Assembly: GCF_005889735.1 (NCBI RefSeq)
Contig: NZ_VCKY01000094.1
Location: forward strand, 1-38,263
Length of the DNA stretch: 38,263 nucleotides
Source: Nonomuraea turkmeniaca
Lineage (GTDB): Bacteria > Actinomycetota > Actinomycetes > Streptosporangiales > Streptosporangiaceae
Direction of reading: 5' to 3'
Within the stretch, counting starts at the first letter, position 1; each line of letters opens with the position of its first letter. Positions 1-7,542 of the stretch are shown piece by piece. The position numbers and the translations under genes are program-made. The notes under the pieces are model-generated. The model worked only from the letters and a program-made list of their open reading frames with translations. It did not search any database and was not told the origin of the DNA.

Positions 1-1
1 C

Positions 2-199
2 TCGGCGCTCTCGGCGGTCGCCGCTCGATTGGAGGCGACACCGATGTCCGTCGCACTGGCCTGGCTGCTGCGGCGCTCACCGAACATCCTGCTCATCCCC
101 GGCACGTCATCGACGGCACACCTGCGCCAGAACATCGCCGGCGCGGGACTCTCCCTCTCTCATGAGGACTTGACCGAGCTGGACGACATCAGCCGCTGA
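2..199 (+). CDS. Aldo/keto reductase, C-terminal part (cut by window start)
   Basis: Reading frame 2 is open from the first base and encodes the last 65 residues of an aldo/keto reductase, ending at TGA 197-199. The stretch ALAWLLRRSPNILLIPGTSS followed by HLRQNIAG is the typical C-terminal NADPH-adenosine-binding region of this family (IPG[TS] loop, then S..H...N). AKRs reduce aldehydes and ketones with NADPH in the cytoplasm; the substrate cannot be told from this fragment. The catalytic Asp-Tyr-Lys-His part lies outside the window. The gene ends 72 bases before the putative left end of a Tn3-family transposon, so it appears to be undamaged host sequence. Confidence 0.85.
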   Translation, partial: SALSAVAARLEATPMSVALAWLLRRSPNILLIPGTSSTAHLRQNIAGAGLSLSHEDLTELDDISR

Positions 200-270
200 A
201 TGCCCCAGAGCTGACCGCCTCACAAGCCACGACCAAAGCCACCGTTCAAGTTCCGGCCCCGGTCACCTTC

Positions 271-310
271 GGGGTCCCCGTAGCAAACGGCGGAAATCCA
301 ACGGATTAAG
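271..310 (+). repeat. Candidate left terminal inverted repeat of a Tn3-family transposon
   Basis: The 40 bases begin GGGGTCCCCGTAGCA and end ACGGATTAAG. This is the GGGG...(A)CG..TAAG form typical of Tn3-family ends, which are usually about 38 bp. It lies 82 bases beyond the stop of the tyrosine recombinase gene, where an element end is expected. A matching right end was not found with confidence. The best candidate, 6929-6968, shares the inner part (8 of 9 bases of CGGATTAAG) but lacks the outer GGGG. Confidence 0.5.
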
Positions 311-391
311 GCCTGACCTGCGGGTTCTCGCGTTCCACGGTTCTCGTTGATCATCTCTGCTACGGGGAGATCCGGAGAAACACGTGAAGCG

Positions 392-1285
392 CTAGTCGAA
401 GACGCGGTCGACGACGGCAGCTTGCTCGGCTGTGCCGGCGCGGAAATACCGGGCCGAGGTGTCGAGGGAGGCGTGGCCGAGGAGGGCCTGGACCTGAGCG
501 ACGTCGGCACCGCCTTCGCGGAGCCGGGTGGCGTAGGTGTGGCGGAGCCGATGGGGGCGCAGGCCGGGGAGCTTGGCGTCGGCGCCGACGGCCAGTACGA
601 CCTGGACGATCCCGGAGATGGTCAGGGCTCCGCGCTGGCCGGTCCACAGCGGGCCGGGTTGGCGGCCACGGATGTCGAGCCATGCAGTAATGCGGGCCCG
701 TGCGGTCGGTGGGATCGGGACTGTGCGGACTTGATCGCCCTTGCCGTGCAGGCGGATGGTGCCGGTGCGGGCGGTGATCGCGATGTCGTCGGCCTCCAGC
801 CGTGCACACTCCTCTTCGCGGGCTCCGGCAAACAGCAGGACCGCGATGATCGCCGCGTCGCGGGCACTGCGGCGGGCGGCGGCTCGTTCGACGGCACCCT
901 GCTCGGCGGTGGTGAGGGCATCGGGCTCGCCCGGCTTGGGGACAGTGGCACGTTTGACGTCGATGCGCAGCCCCACCTGGGCGTACATGAGGGTGAGCGC
1001 GGCGATGCCCTGGTTGATGGTGTTGGGCGCGGCCCGGTCGTCGATCCGGCTCCGGCGCCAGGCGGTGACTGCGGCTTCGGCGCCCACCAGGTCGGCAAAG
1101 GCGTCGTCACGCTCGGCGGCGTGCTCGGCCAGCCACGCGACGTAGGCGGCGATCTGCCGCCGATAGGCCTTTACCGTGTTGGCCGACAGCTTGCACCGGT
1201 CGAGGTGACGGTGTGCCGCCACCACGGCCTCAAGAGCGGCAGCGCCGACGTCGTCGGCGGGCCGGAGTGCGACGACATTGGGCAT
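392..1285 (-). CDS. Tyrosine recombinase (TnpI/XerD-like cointegrate resolvase of the Tn3 element)
   Basis: A 297-aa phage-integrase-family recombinase that cuts and rejoins DNA through a 3'-phosphotyrosine link. An N-terminal SAM-like core-binding domain spans about residues 15-105 and the catalytic domain about 120-297. The expected catalytic set is visible: R156 (GAREEE), K182 (GKGDQ), H245 and R248 (HRLRHTYAT), H271 (LGHAS) and Y280 (ARYFR), so the enzyme looks intact. The ATG at 1285 is chosen because GGCGAGGG precedes it and because the upstream gene stops only 7 bases before. The frame stays open upstream but reads as Arg/Pro/Ala-rich shadow. Position within a Tn3 element, with repeat motifs just upstream of its operon, suggests it resolves cointegrates; that role is inferred. 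Confidence 0.85.
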   Translation of the reverse strand: MPNVVALRPADDVGAAALEAVVAAHRHLDRCKLSANTVKAYRRQIAAYVAWLAEHAAERDDAFADLVGAEAAVTAWRRSRIDDRAAPNTINQGIAALTLMYAQVGLRIDVKRATVPKPGEPDALTTAEQGAVERAAARRSARDAAIIAVLLFAGAREEECARLEADDIAITARTGTIRLHGKGDQVRTVPIPPTARARITAWLDIRGRQPGPLWTGQRGALTISGIVQVVLAVGADAKLPGLRPHRLRHTYATRLREGGADVAQVQALLGHASLDTSARYFRAGTAEQAAVVDRVFD

Positions 1286-1292
1286 GACGCGG

Positions 1293-1757
1293 TCACCCTC
1301 GCCCGTCAGCGTCGCCGTCGAGCGGGCCGGTATCCCGGGCACTGCGCCGGAGCGCCTCGCGCGCGGTGTCCTCGGCCCGCCAGGCGGTGCGCATCCTCGC
1401 CAGCAGCTCGCCGGTGCGCTCGAAGCCCGCCTCCGCCAGCCCCGCCAGTTCCTCGCGCAGCGTGCGGCCAACGCGGTCGCAGGTGGCGCTCGCCTCGTCG
1501 CGGACGCGGCGGGCCCTGGCGATCCGGGCCGGATCGCCGCTGGCCGTGGCGGCGGCCAGCTCGGCTTCCGCCTGTTCGTACCGCTCATGCAGCGCCTGGT
1601 GCTCGGCGGCGAGGTCGGCTTGCCGGGCGTGGGTGACGAGGTCTTCGGCGTGGTTGATCGTCACGAGCTCGGCCACCGCGCGGTGCTCGGTGTCGGCTCG
1701 GTCAAGGAGCGCGTCGACCTCGGGCTGCCCGGTCCGGTGCGAGTTGGGATCCGTCAT
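1293..1757 (-). CDS. Small charged coiled-coil protein, partner of the tyrosine recombinase
   Basis: A 154-aa soluble protein, very rich in Ala, Glu and Arg, with long predicted helices from about residue 15 to 145 (heptad-like runs such as HEQ, AEAEL and REELAGLAEAG). There are no membrane segments and no recognised catalytic motif. The ATG at 1757 has AAGGAG 8 bases upstream, a strong reason for this start over an in-frame ATG at 1874. The stop TGA at 1293 lies 7 bases before the recombinase start, so the two genes are co-transcribed. By position it may be an accessory factor for site-specific recombination, comparable in idea to the coiled-coil TnpT that helps TnpS in Tn4651-type elements, but no homology is claimed. 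Confidence 0.7.
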   Translation of the reverse strand: MTDPNSHRTGQPEVDALLDRADTEHRAVAELVTINHAEDLVTHARQADLAAEHQALHERYEQAEAELAAATASGDPARIARARRVRDEASATCDRVGRTLREELAGLAEAGFERTGELLARMRTAWRAEDTAREALRRSARDTGPLDGDADGRG

Positions 1758-1773
1758 CGGCGCCCGCTCCTTA

Positions 1774-1785
1774 TTATCCGCTGAG
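1774..1785 (+). repeat. Arm motif of the Tn3 recombination site, detached by the IS insertion
   Basis: TTATCCGCTGAG is one of four copies of the 12-mer TTATCC(G/A)CTGAG in the window; the other three lie at 3718-3771. Before the insertion sequence arrived this copy was 46 bases from the next arm. It sits 17 bases upstream of the start codon at 1757, in the leader of the coiled-coil/recombinase operon, so recombinase bound here could also repress its own expression. Confidence 0.6.
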
Positions 1786-1815
1786 TTCAGCCCCGGCTTC
1801 TGATTCTCCGGCGGC

Positions 1816-1824
1816 GACGTTATC
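1816..1824 (+). repeat. Target-site duplication of the ISL3 element, left copy
   Basis: GACGTTATC here is repeated exactly at 3714-3722, directly outside the right inverted repeat. ISL3 elements usually duplicate 8 bp; the ninth shared base may be chance. The last five bases are the start of a TTATCC arm motif, showing that the element landed in the recombination site. Confidence 0.8.
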
Positions 1825-1866
1825 TGTGATTTTCGCTGCTGTGGGGTCTGGTGCATTTGCTGGGGA
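1825..1866 (+). repeat. Left terminal inverted repeat of the ISL3 element
   Basis: It starts TGTGATTTTC and ends CATTTGCTGGGGA. Against the complement of 3671-3713 it is identical over the inner 15 bases, identical over the outer TGTGA, and matches more loosely (with a 1-bp gap) in between. Confidence 0.8.
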
Positions 1867-1950
1867 GCGGTCACGGAGTGCGACTTCCAGGCGCGAGTAA
1901 GGCCGGGGCTGTATGGAGGGTGGTAGCGATCGCGTAACGCGTTGCGCGTG

Positions 1951-2008
1951 AGAACGGCCGTTCTGTCACGATCTGGATCGCCAAGATCTGATCATGAAGA
2001 ACGGCCGT
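1951..2008 (+). promoter_or_regulatory. 14-bp palindrome plus half-copy in the transposase leader
   Basis: AGAACGGCCGTTCT at 1951-1964 is a perfect palindrome. Its first 11 bases are repeated exactly at 1998-2008, over the proposed transposase start. This could be a binding site for transposase or a host regulator controlling transposase expression, or could form competing hairpins in the mRNA. The function is not known. Confidence 0.35.
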
Positions 2009-3646
2009 AGGGGTGCCATTGTGCTGCACGAGCTCACCGGCAGGGAAGTCGGTCTGCTGAACATGCTGTTCCCGCACTTAAGGGGCCTGGTCCTTGACCA
2101 GGTGGAGGATCTGGGTGACCGCCTGAGGATCGCGGCCCGTACGGGCTCGGAGGTGGTGGCCTGCCGCGGCTGTGGGACACCGTCGGCTCGGGTGCACGAC
2201 CGGTATCGGCGTCGGCTGCAGGACTTGGCCTGCGGCGGGAGACCGGTCCAGGTCGAGTTGGAGGTCCGCCGGTTCATCTGCGGCAACCCGGCGTGCTTGG
2301 TGGCGACGTTCGCCGAGCAGGTCCCCGGGCTGACCGCCAAACAGCAGCGCCGCACGGCAGGGCTGCGGGGTCTGCTGGAGCGGGTCGCACTGGCCCTGGC
2401 CGGCCGCGCGGGGTCTCGGCTGGCCGGTGCGCTGGGCACGATCGTCTCCCGGTTCACGCTGATCCGGCTGGTCAGGGCGTTGCCCGATCCCGAGATCGGG
2501 CGGGTCACCGTGCTCGGGGTCGATGATTGGGCCAAACGGCGCGGGCATTCGTATGCGAGTGTCCTGGTGGACATGGCCGGCCACCGCATCATCGACGTGC
2601 TGCCCGACCGGGAGGCCGCCACCCTGGCCGAGTGGCTGCGCGCGCATCCCGGCGTCGAGGTGATCTGCCGGGACCGGGCCAGCGCCTACGCCCTGGGCGG
2701 CCGGGAGGGCGCGCCCGATGCCCAGCAGGTGGCGGATCGCTGGCACATGTGGGATGACCTGCGCGAATACGCGGACAAGACCGTCGCTGCCCACCACCGG
2801 TGCGTCAAAGAGCACTACGTTGCCCTTGCCCAGGTCGCCGAGGAGCAGGCCCCCAACCCCGGCCAGGTCGCCGAACAGAAGACCATCGACCATGCCGAGA
2901 ACAGAGCGCGCGTGGTGAAGGCAAGGGAGCGCTACCGGCAAGTCCAGGCGCTGAAGGCCGAAGGCAAGAGCCACGCCGCGATCCAGCGGGAGCTGCGCCT
3001 GGCGCCCATGACCGTCCGCAAGTACTCCCGCGCACAAAGCGTCGATGAGGTGGTGGCGGGCACGCTGACCGGATGGCCGAGCATGCTGGACGATTACAAG
3101 CCCCACCTGCATGAACGCTGGAATTCCGGGTGCGCCAACATCCAGCAGCTGCACCGGGAGATCACCGCGCTGGGCTTTCGCGGCAGCTACGGCACCGTCT
3201 ACGCCTACCTCGCGCCCTTCAAGGGCTCAGCCGCGCCGCCCGCCGTCCCCGCGCCGCCCAAGGCCCGCCACATCACCAGCTGGATCCGCCGCCGCCCCGA
3301 CAACCTCGGGCCGGATGAGCAGCGGAAACTCAAGGAGGTCCTGGCAGCCTGCCCGCACCTCGACGCCTTACACGGCCACATCAAGACCTTCGCGCAGATG
3401 ATGACCGAACGCCAAGGCCAGCGCCTCGACGCTTGGATCGACGCCGTCCGGGCTGACGACCTGCCCCACCTGCATTCCTTCGCCAACGGCCTCGAACGCG
3501 ACCACGCCGCCGTCCTGAACGGACTCACGCTCCCTTACAGCTCAGGCGTTGTCGAGGGCAAAGTATGCAAGATCAAATTCTTTAAACGGCTCATGTTCGG
3601 CCGCGCCAACTACGACCTCCTCAGAAAGATGGCACTGCTGAACTGA
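1994..3646 (+). CDS. ISL3-family transposase
   Basis: A 550-aa transposase. The N-terminus has a zinc-binding region with C57, C60, C80, C96 and C101 (CRGC and CGNPAC motifs), as in ISL3 proteins. The DDE nuclease core follows: the first Asp in VLGVDDWAKRRG (residues 177/178), the second in ICRDRASAY (D227), and the Glu in SSGVVEGK (E521), with an inserted helix-turn-helix-like stretch near residues 310-340 (AIQRELRLAPMTVRKYSR). All key residues are present and the length is normal, so it may be active. The start is not certain: ATG 1994 has no clear ribosome site, while the in-frame GTG at 2021 is preceded by AGGGG. Confidence 0.92.
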   Translation: MKNGRRGAIVLHELTGREVGLLNMLFPHLRGLVLDQVEDLGDRLRIAARTGSEVVACRGCGTPSARVHDRYRRRLQDLACGGRPVQVELEVRRFICGNPACLVATFAEQVPGLTAKQQRRTAGLRGLLERVALALAGRAGSRLAGALGTIVSRFTLIRLVRALPDPEIGRVTVLGVDDWAKRRGHSYASVLVDMAGHRIIDVLPDREAATLAEWLRAHPGVEVICRDRASAYALGGREGAPDAQQVADRWHMWDDLREYADKTVAAHHRCVKEHYVALAQVAEEQAPNPGQVAEQKTIDHAENRARVVKARERYRQVQALKAEGKSHAAIQRELRLAPMTVRKYSRAQSVDEVVAGTLTGWPSMLDDYKPHLHERWNSGCANIQQLHREITALGFRGSYGTVYAYLAPFKGSAAPPAVPAPPKARHITSWIRRRPDNLGPDEQRKLKEVLAACPHLDALHGHIKTFAQMMTERQGQRLDAWIDAVRADDLPHLHSFANGLERDHAAVLNGLTLPYSSGVVEGKVCKIKFFKRLMFGRANYDLLRKMALLN

Positions 3647-3670
3647 GCCGAGATCACCGACCGTGGCCGC

Positions 3671-3713
3671 TCCCCACCAAATGCACCAGACCCATCAAGA
3701 ACTCAAAGTCACA
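3671..3713 (-). repeat. Right terminal inverted repeat of the ISL3 element
   Basis: The complement begins TGTGACTTTG and carries the 15-bp block shared with the left end. It begins 24 bases after the transposase stop codon. Confidence 0.8.
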
Positions 3714-3722
3714 GACGTTATC
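3714..3722 (+). repeat. Target-site duplication of the ISL3 element, right copy
   Basis: GACGTTATC is identical to 1816-1824. This copy is continuous with the rest of the original target, so the arm motif at 3718-3729 is whole on this side. Confidence 0.8.
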
Positions 3723-3771
3723 CACTGAGAACCTAGTCATTCTCAGCGGATAATTCAGCTTATCCACTGAG
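3718..3771 (+). other. Core recombination site of the Tn3 element (inverted arms plus one direct arm)
   Basis: Two 14-bp arms face each other: TTATCCACTGAGAA at 3718-3731 and, inverted, TTCTCAGCGGATAA at 3740-3753 (13 of 14 complementary). They are separated by the 8-bp spacer CCTAGTCA. A further direct copy, TTATCCACTGAG, lies at 3760-3771, and a fourth now sits at 1774-1785. A pair of inverted arms around a 6-8 bp spacer is the standard core of a tyrosine-recombinase site, and extra direct arms are typical of TnpI-type internal resolution sites. Without the IS the four arms would span about 100 bp between tnpA and the recombinase operon. Confidence 0.65.
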
Positions 3772-3789
3772 CTGCCGTCATGAGAATCT

Positions 3790-6700
3790 TCAGATTTCTT
3801 CGTCGTCGGCGTCGGGTGCGTCGGGGTCGCGTAGGGCGCGGATCGCCCCCGGAGGCAGGTCGGGAAGCAGGAAGGTGTAGGCGCCGTGCACGCCCAACTG
3901 GGTGTTGACGAAAGGCGAGAGCCGGGCCATGTCCTCATCTCGGACGGGGTAGCCCTGCGCCTTCAGCTGCTGGACTGCCGCGTCCAGGTAGACGGTCGTC
4001 CACAAAACGACGCAATTGAGAACAAGCCCGAGGACGCCGAGCTGATTTTCCAGCCCACGTTCGTAGCGGTGGTAGAGCTCGCCCTTCTTGCCGTGGCAGA
4101 TCTTCCGGGCCAGGGCGTGGCGGCCCTCCTGCAGGTTGTGGATGTGCTTGATGTCGCGCCGGTAGGTCTCGTCGGTGTCGATGTAGGCGAGGATATGGAG
4201 GGACTTGAAGATCCGGCCATAGGCAGCGATCGCCTCCCCAGCGCGGTGGGGTGACCCTCGCGCTGCAGCATGGTCACTACGTCGTAGGCGCGGACGGTGC
4301 CGGTGTAGATCGAGGCGACCACGCGCAGGATGTCCGGCCACATCCGCCGTACCTTGCGCAGGTCGATCCTGCCGCGGGCGAAGGTGTTCAGCGGCCCGTA
4401 GTCGGCACCGGGGTCGATGCGCCACCCCTTCTGGTCGGGCAGATCCGCCAGCGCCGGCCGGTAGGAGATGTTCAGCAGTTCCAACAGGCCGAAGGTCAGG
4501 TCGCTGTAAGAGCCGGTGTCGGAAACGACGATCTCCGGCAACTCCCCGCCGTCCAGCCCGAAGATGACGTCGACCATGTGCAGGGAGTCGCGGACCGTGC
4601 CGGACACGATCTTCGCACCCCTTCCGATTCCTTGATTATTTATTGCGTTGAGCCAGGTCATGCCGCGCTTGGAGCCGAAGAATTTGCGGTTGGGGCGAGC
4701 GAAGACCGCCGGGACCGGGACCACGAACCGCATGCCGTCGACCGCGGCGACCATGCCGCCACCCCACGCCTGAGCGAGCGGCAGCCCAGCCTGCCAGGCG
4801 ACCAGCGGCGCGTTGGCCAGACTGAGCGTCTCGGGCCGGAAGTAGTTCTGGAACACATGCGAGAGTCGCGAGCGCTCCAGCGCGGGGACACCGGTCTTGG
4901 CGATCGGCCGGTAACCGACGTTCATGGAGTGCGCGGCCAGGCACGCCGCGATCGAGGTCGGCAGATCCTCCAGCCGGGAGCGGCCGCCGGAGGCCGCGGT
5001 GAACGCCTCCACCAGCTGTGGCTCCCAGCTCATCACCTCCAAGATGACCTCGGGCAGGTCCACGCGCGGCAGCATCGCCGTGGTGCGCTTGCGCAGGTCG
5101 ACCAGCGAGGGCGGCTCTTCGATGGCCTTCACGCCGGTTAAGTGGATCTTCCCGGCGTCGTCGATCCGGACTTCGGTGTTGGCGTCCAGGCGGCAGCCCA
5201 CGTCGTGGTACGCCGCTTCCAGCGCCCGGGTGTGGTCGGCCAGCAGGGCGTCCGGGTCCTCCGGCAGGCCCAGCGCGGTGAGCACGTCCGGCCGGACCGC
5301 TTCCCACGCCTGACCTTCCAGGAGTCTGGCCTGCGGGTCGCGCCACTTGGTTGAGGCGTCGGCGTAGATCTCGCGGCGTTTGAGATGGCGGTGGAACTGC
5401 TCCAGGAGACAGAAGGTGTAGGCGTGCCTGTTCACCGCGCCGTCCTCGTGGACGGGCCGGCCGAACACCAGGCGCTTCCACGGGCCGTTCACCACGGCCG
5501 CCTCGATCAGCCGGCCCGGAATCAGCGGTGCGGGAAGCCTGCTGCGGTAGGCCAGCACCTCCGGCAGTCGCTGCATCGCCGCCAGCACCGGGGCACCCTC
5601 GGCGTTGGCACCGAAACAGATCGCCTTGGGCAGCACCTTCAAGAACCCCGAGACCGTGCTGTAGCGGCCGACCAGCTCGCTGCGCCAGTCATCGGGCTCT
5701 TCCGCATCCGTCGGCAGCACGTTCTCATTCACCAAGACCAGCGCCGCCCGCAGTTCCGCCCGCGACACCACCGCCTCGATCGCCTCCCACACCTCCGACA
5801 CCCGCGGCTCTTCGTCCTCACCACCCCAGGCGTCGGAGTCGAACAGCGCCTCCACCGCCACCGCCAGGCGGGCCGAGGCCTTGGCCAGCTTCGGGTGCTT
5901 GCGGATCTTCTCCTTGTCCGCGGCGGTCTGCGCCTTGTTCAGCAGCTCGGTGGTCATCAGCAGGTCCAGCAGTTCCAGGGTGTTGTCGACCGACTTGGCC
6001 TCCAGGAACGCCACCGTGGCCAGCAGCGTCGCCAGACGGCGGCCATCGCGGTGGCGGCGGATCTGCGAGGCGTCCGCGCTCATCCCATACTTGGCCAGCT
6101 CCGCCAACCGGCGCGGCGGCACCAAGCGGTCGGTCTCCAGCTCCGTCATGCCCAATCCCGCGACCTCGGCGACCTGCTCCAGTGCTTTGATCAGCGTCGG
6201 CCCCGATCCGCGTGGGACCGGGCCCTTGCGCCAGCGCTCCAGGTCCGAGATCCGCGACCCTGGCGGGACCTCCAGCAGCTGGTCCAGCACATAGCGCTGG
6301 CCCACGGTCAACAGCCCTTCCAGGACACCCCACAGCCGTCGGGTCGTCTCATCGCGGACGTTGGTGACCAGCCGCGCCAGCGTCGTCACCCCGGGCAGGA
6401 GCACATCCCGCTCCCGCAGCCAACTCACCGCGTCGAGAAAGATCGCCTTCGGTCCATCCCTCGTGGTCCAGGACCTGGCCTCCACCCACTCTCGCAGATC
6501 CGCTTCGACGGTCCCGAATTCCTTCAGGCCGTACACCCGCCGGATCTCCCACTGGTGGTCGAATCGCGTCTTGGTCCGCTCGGTGTACTTCTTCACGCAC
6601 GACGGGTCGGCGATGCCCAGCTGTTCGGCCACGAAGTCGAGGACCGCCGTCGGCACCTCCAGCGGGTCCTCCAGGAACGCCCCGACCCAGCGAACAGTGA

Positions 6701-6872
6701 CGAGTTGAAGGCTGAAGCCGAGCTTCATGTGCTCGCCACGACGACGCTCGACCAGCTCCCGGTCCTCGTCATCGAGGAAGAACACCCGCTCCAGGTCCGC
6801 GCGCGACGGCACTTCCCCGTATCGGCCGTACGCGGACGCTTCGTCATCGGTAAGGAACTCCACCACCGGCAT
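3790..6872 (-). pseudogene. tnpA: Tn3-family transposase, single-base frameshift
   Basis: The DNA encodes about 1,025 residues of a Tn3-type transposase if read through one frameshift. The N-terminal DNA-binding region covers about residues 1-580, and the DDE domain follows with AAVDGMRF and VVSDTGSYSD giving the two Asp. The frame breaks at a CCCC run at 4236-4239: up to GHPTALG the protein is in one frame, and EAIAAYGRIFKSLHILAY continues in another up to the stop at 3790. Gain of one G (minus strand) restores the consensus. The downstream part carries the region with the catalytic Glu (YERGLENQLGVLG), so the 5' product alone would be inactive. The start is ATG 6872; TTG 6881 is possible. 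The shift could be a real mutation or a base-calling error. Confidence 0.85.
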
Positions 6873-6928
6873 GGTCCGCAAAGTATGGCCAGTCCGCCCA
6901 CAACAAACCGAGAGTAGCCGAACAGTTA

Positions 6929-6968
6929 CTCAATCCGCCGCCATGCTGCTGCTCACCCGCAACGGGCC
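6929..6968 (-). repeat. Weak candidate for the right end of the Tn3-family element
   Basis: The complement ends CGGATTGAG, matching 8 of 9 bases of the inner end of the left repeat (CGGATTAAG) at the same 40-bp length. The outer half does not match (about 18 of 40 overall) and there is no GGGG. It lies 48 bases upstream of the TTG codon at 6881, as expected for a Tn3 end. The next 60 bases, to the truncated lamin-tail gene, hold nothing recognisable. Confidence 0.2.
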
Positions 6969-7030
6969 GCTGGATGGCGGTAGGTCCGCCGACGTCGATC
7001 CGCTACCGCCACTGACCGATTGGTTGCTGC

Positions 7031-7396
7031 TCAGGGGCCGTAGCCCCAGTACAGGGTTTTGCTGGTGTTGGTGCCCTGCCCGCTGCGCAGCCTCACGCTC
7101 TTGCCGGCGGCGAGGGTGAAGTTGGGGGCGAGAAGGCAGCGGTGGTTGCTGGCGTCCTGCACGGTCCAGCCGCCGATGCGCACCGTGCGGGTGGTGTTGT
7201 TGCGGATGTCGGTGTACTCGCCGTTGACGCTGGGGTTGCCGCCGCGGTTGGAGCCGGGACTATCGAAGTAGATCTTCACGATCTCGATGCTGGGCGCCGC
7301 GTGAGCGGGCAGCGCCGGGAGCAGGAGGGTGGCCGCTGTTGCTACTGCGGCGATGATCGGGGGAGAGGAGAGGTCGCACCGCCGAGTCCTCTGCAC
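7031..7396 (-). pseudogene. Secreted lamin-tail-domain protein, 3' truncated
   Basis: A GTG start at 7396 gives 121 residues. A Sec signal peptide comes first (basic start, hydrophobic AAVATAATLLLP, cleavage after ALPAHA). Then comes a lamin-tail domain: IEIVKIYFDSPGSN, GEYTDIRNNT, GGWTVQDASNH, FTLAAGKSVRLRSGQGTN, LYWGYGP. The domain family normally goes on for some 20-30 residues after the YWG strand, with a VWNN-type strand that is absent here because the frame hits TGA at 7031. Secreted actinobacterial lamin-tail proteins are often wall- or nuclease-associated; the function of this one is unknown. The loss of the last strand just beside the transposon region suggests truncation by a rearrangement. 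The start has no clear ribosome site. Confidence 0.6.
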
Positions 7397-7542
7397 GTAG
7401 GGGGATGGGGCACAGGTGAGACGACCGCCCATCACAGAAGGTTGTCGAAGAACCACGTTCTGTTGGCACTCCAGGTGGTGGCCGGGAGTACACCACGCAG
7501 CGCGGCCACGTTGAACGGAAGACCACGGAAGCATTCCTGCGG

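Larger units (their letters stand above)
1825..3713 (+). mobile_element. Complete ISL3-family insertion sequence (about 1.9 kb)
   Basis: The element carries one transposase gene. It is bounded by imperfect inverted repeats (1825-1866 and 3671-3713) that begin TGTGA and share an identical 15-bp block (GGGTCTGGTGCATTT at 1844-1858, its complement at 3679-3693). A perfect 9-bp direct repeat flanks it, so both ends are intact and the insertion has not been rearranged since. It interrupts the recombination site of the surrounding Tn3-family element. Confidence 0.85.
271..6968. mobile_element. Tn3-family transposon with tyrosine-recombinase resolution module (right end uncertain)
   Basis: The element holds, all on the minus strand, a Tn3 transposase (now frameshifted), a multi-arm recombination site, a small coiled-coil protein gene and a tyrosine recombinase. 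This is the logic of the TnpI-type Tn3 subgroup (such as Tn4430), where a tyrosine recombinase rather than a serine resolvase resolves cointegrates at a site of inverted and direct repeats. An ISL3-family insertion sequence sits inside. The left end is supported by a GGGG...TAAG repeat; the right end is a weak candidate 48 bases upstream of the TTG codon at 6881. No 5-bp target duplication could be matched. The element is probably no longer able to transpose by itself. Confidence 0.55.

Noticed and set aside
347..1636. 429-aa open frame on the plus strand
   Set aside because: It is antisense to the tyrosine recombinase and coiled-coil genes and has Gly/Ala/Arg shadow composition; the minus strand carries clear catalytic motifs.
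2078..3154. 358-aa open frame on the minus strand inside the insertion sequence
   Set aside because: It is a shadow of the ISL3 transposase, whose zinc and DDE motifs are in the plus frame.
5385..6917. 510-aa open frame on the plus strand
   Set aside because: Antisense to the Tn3 transposase; rich in His, Arg, Gln and Pro, typical of high-GC shadow frames.
7034..7047. GGGGCCGTAGCCCC as a Tn3-type end
   Set aside because: These bases are part of the lamin-tail coding sequence, and the flanking 38 bases do not resemble the left end at 271.
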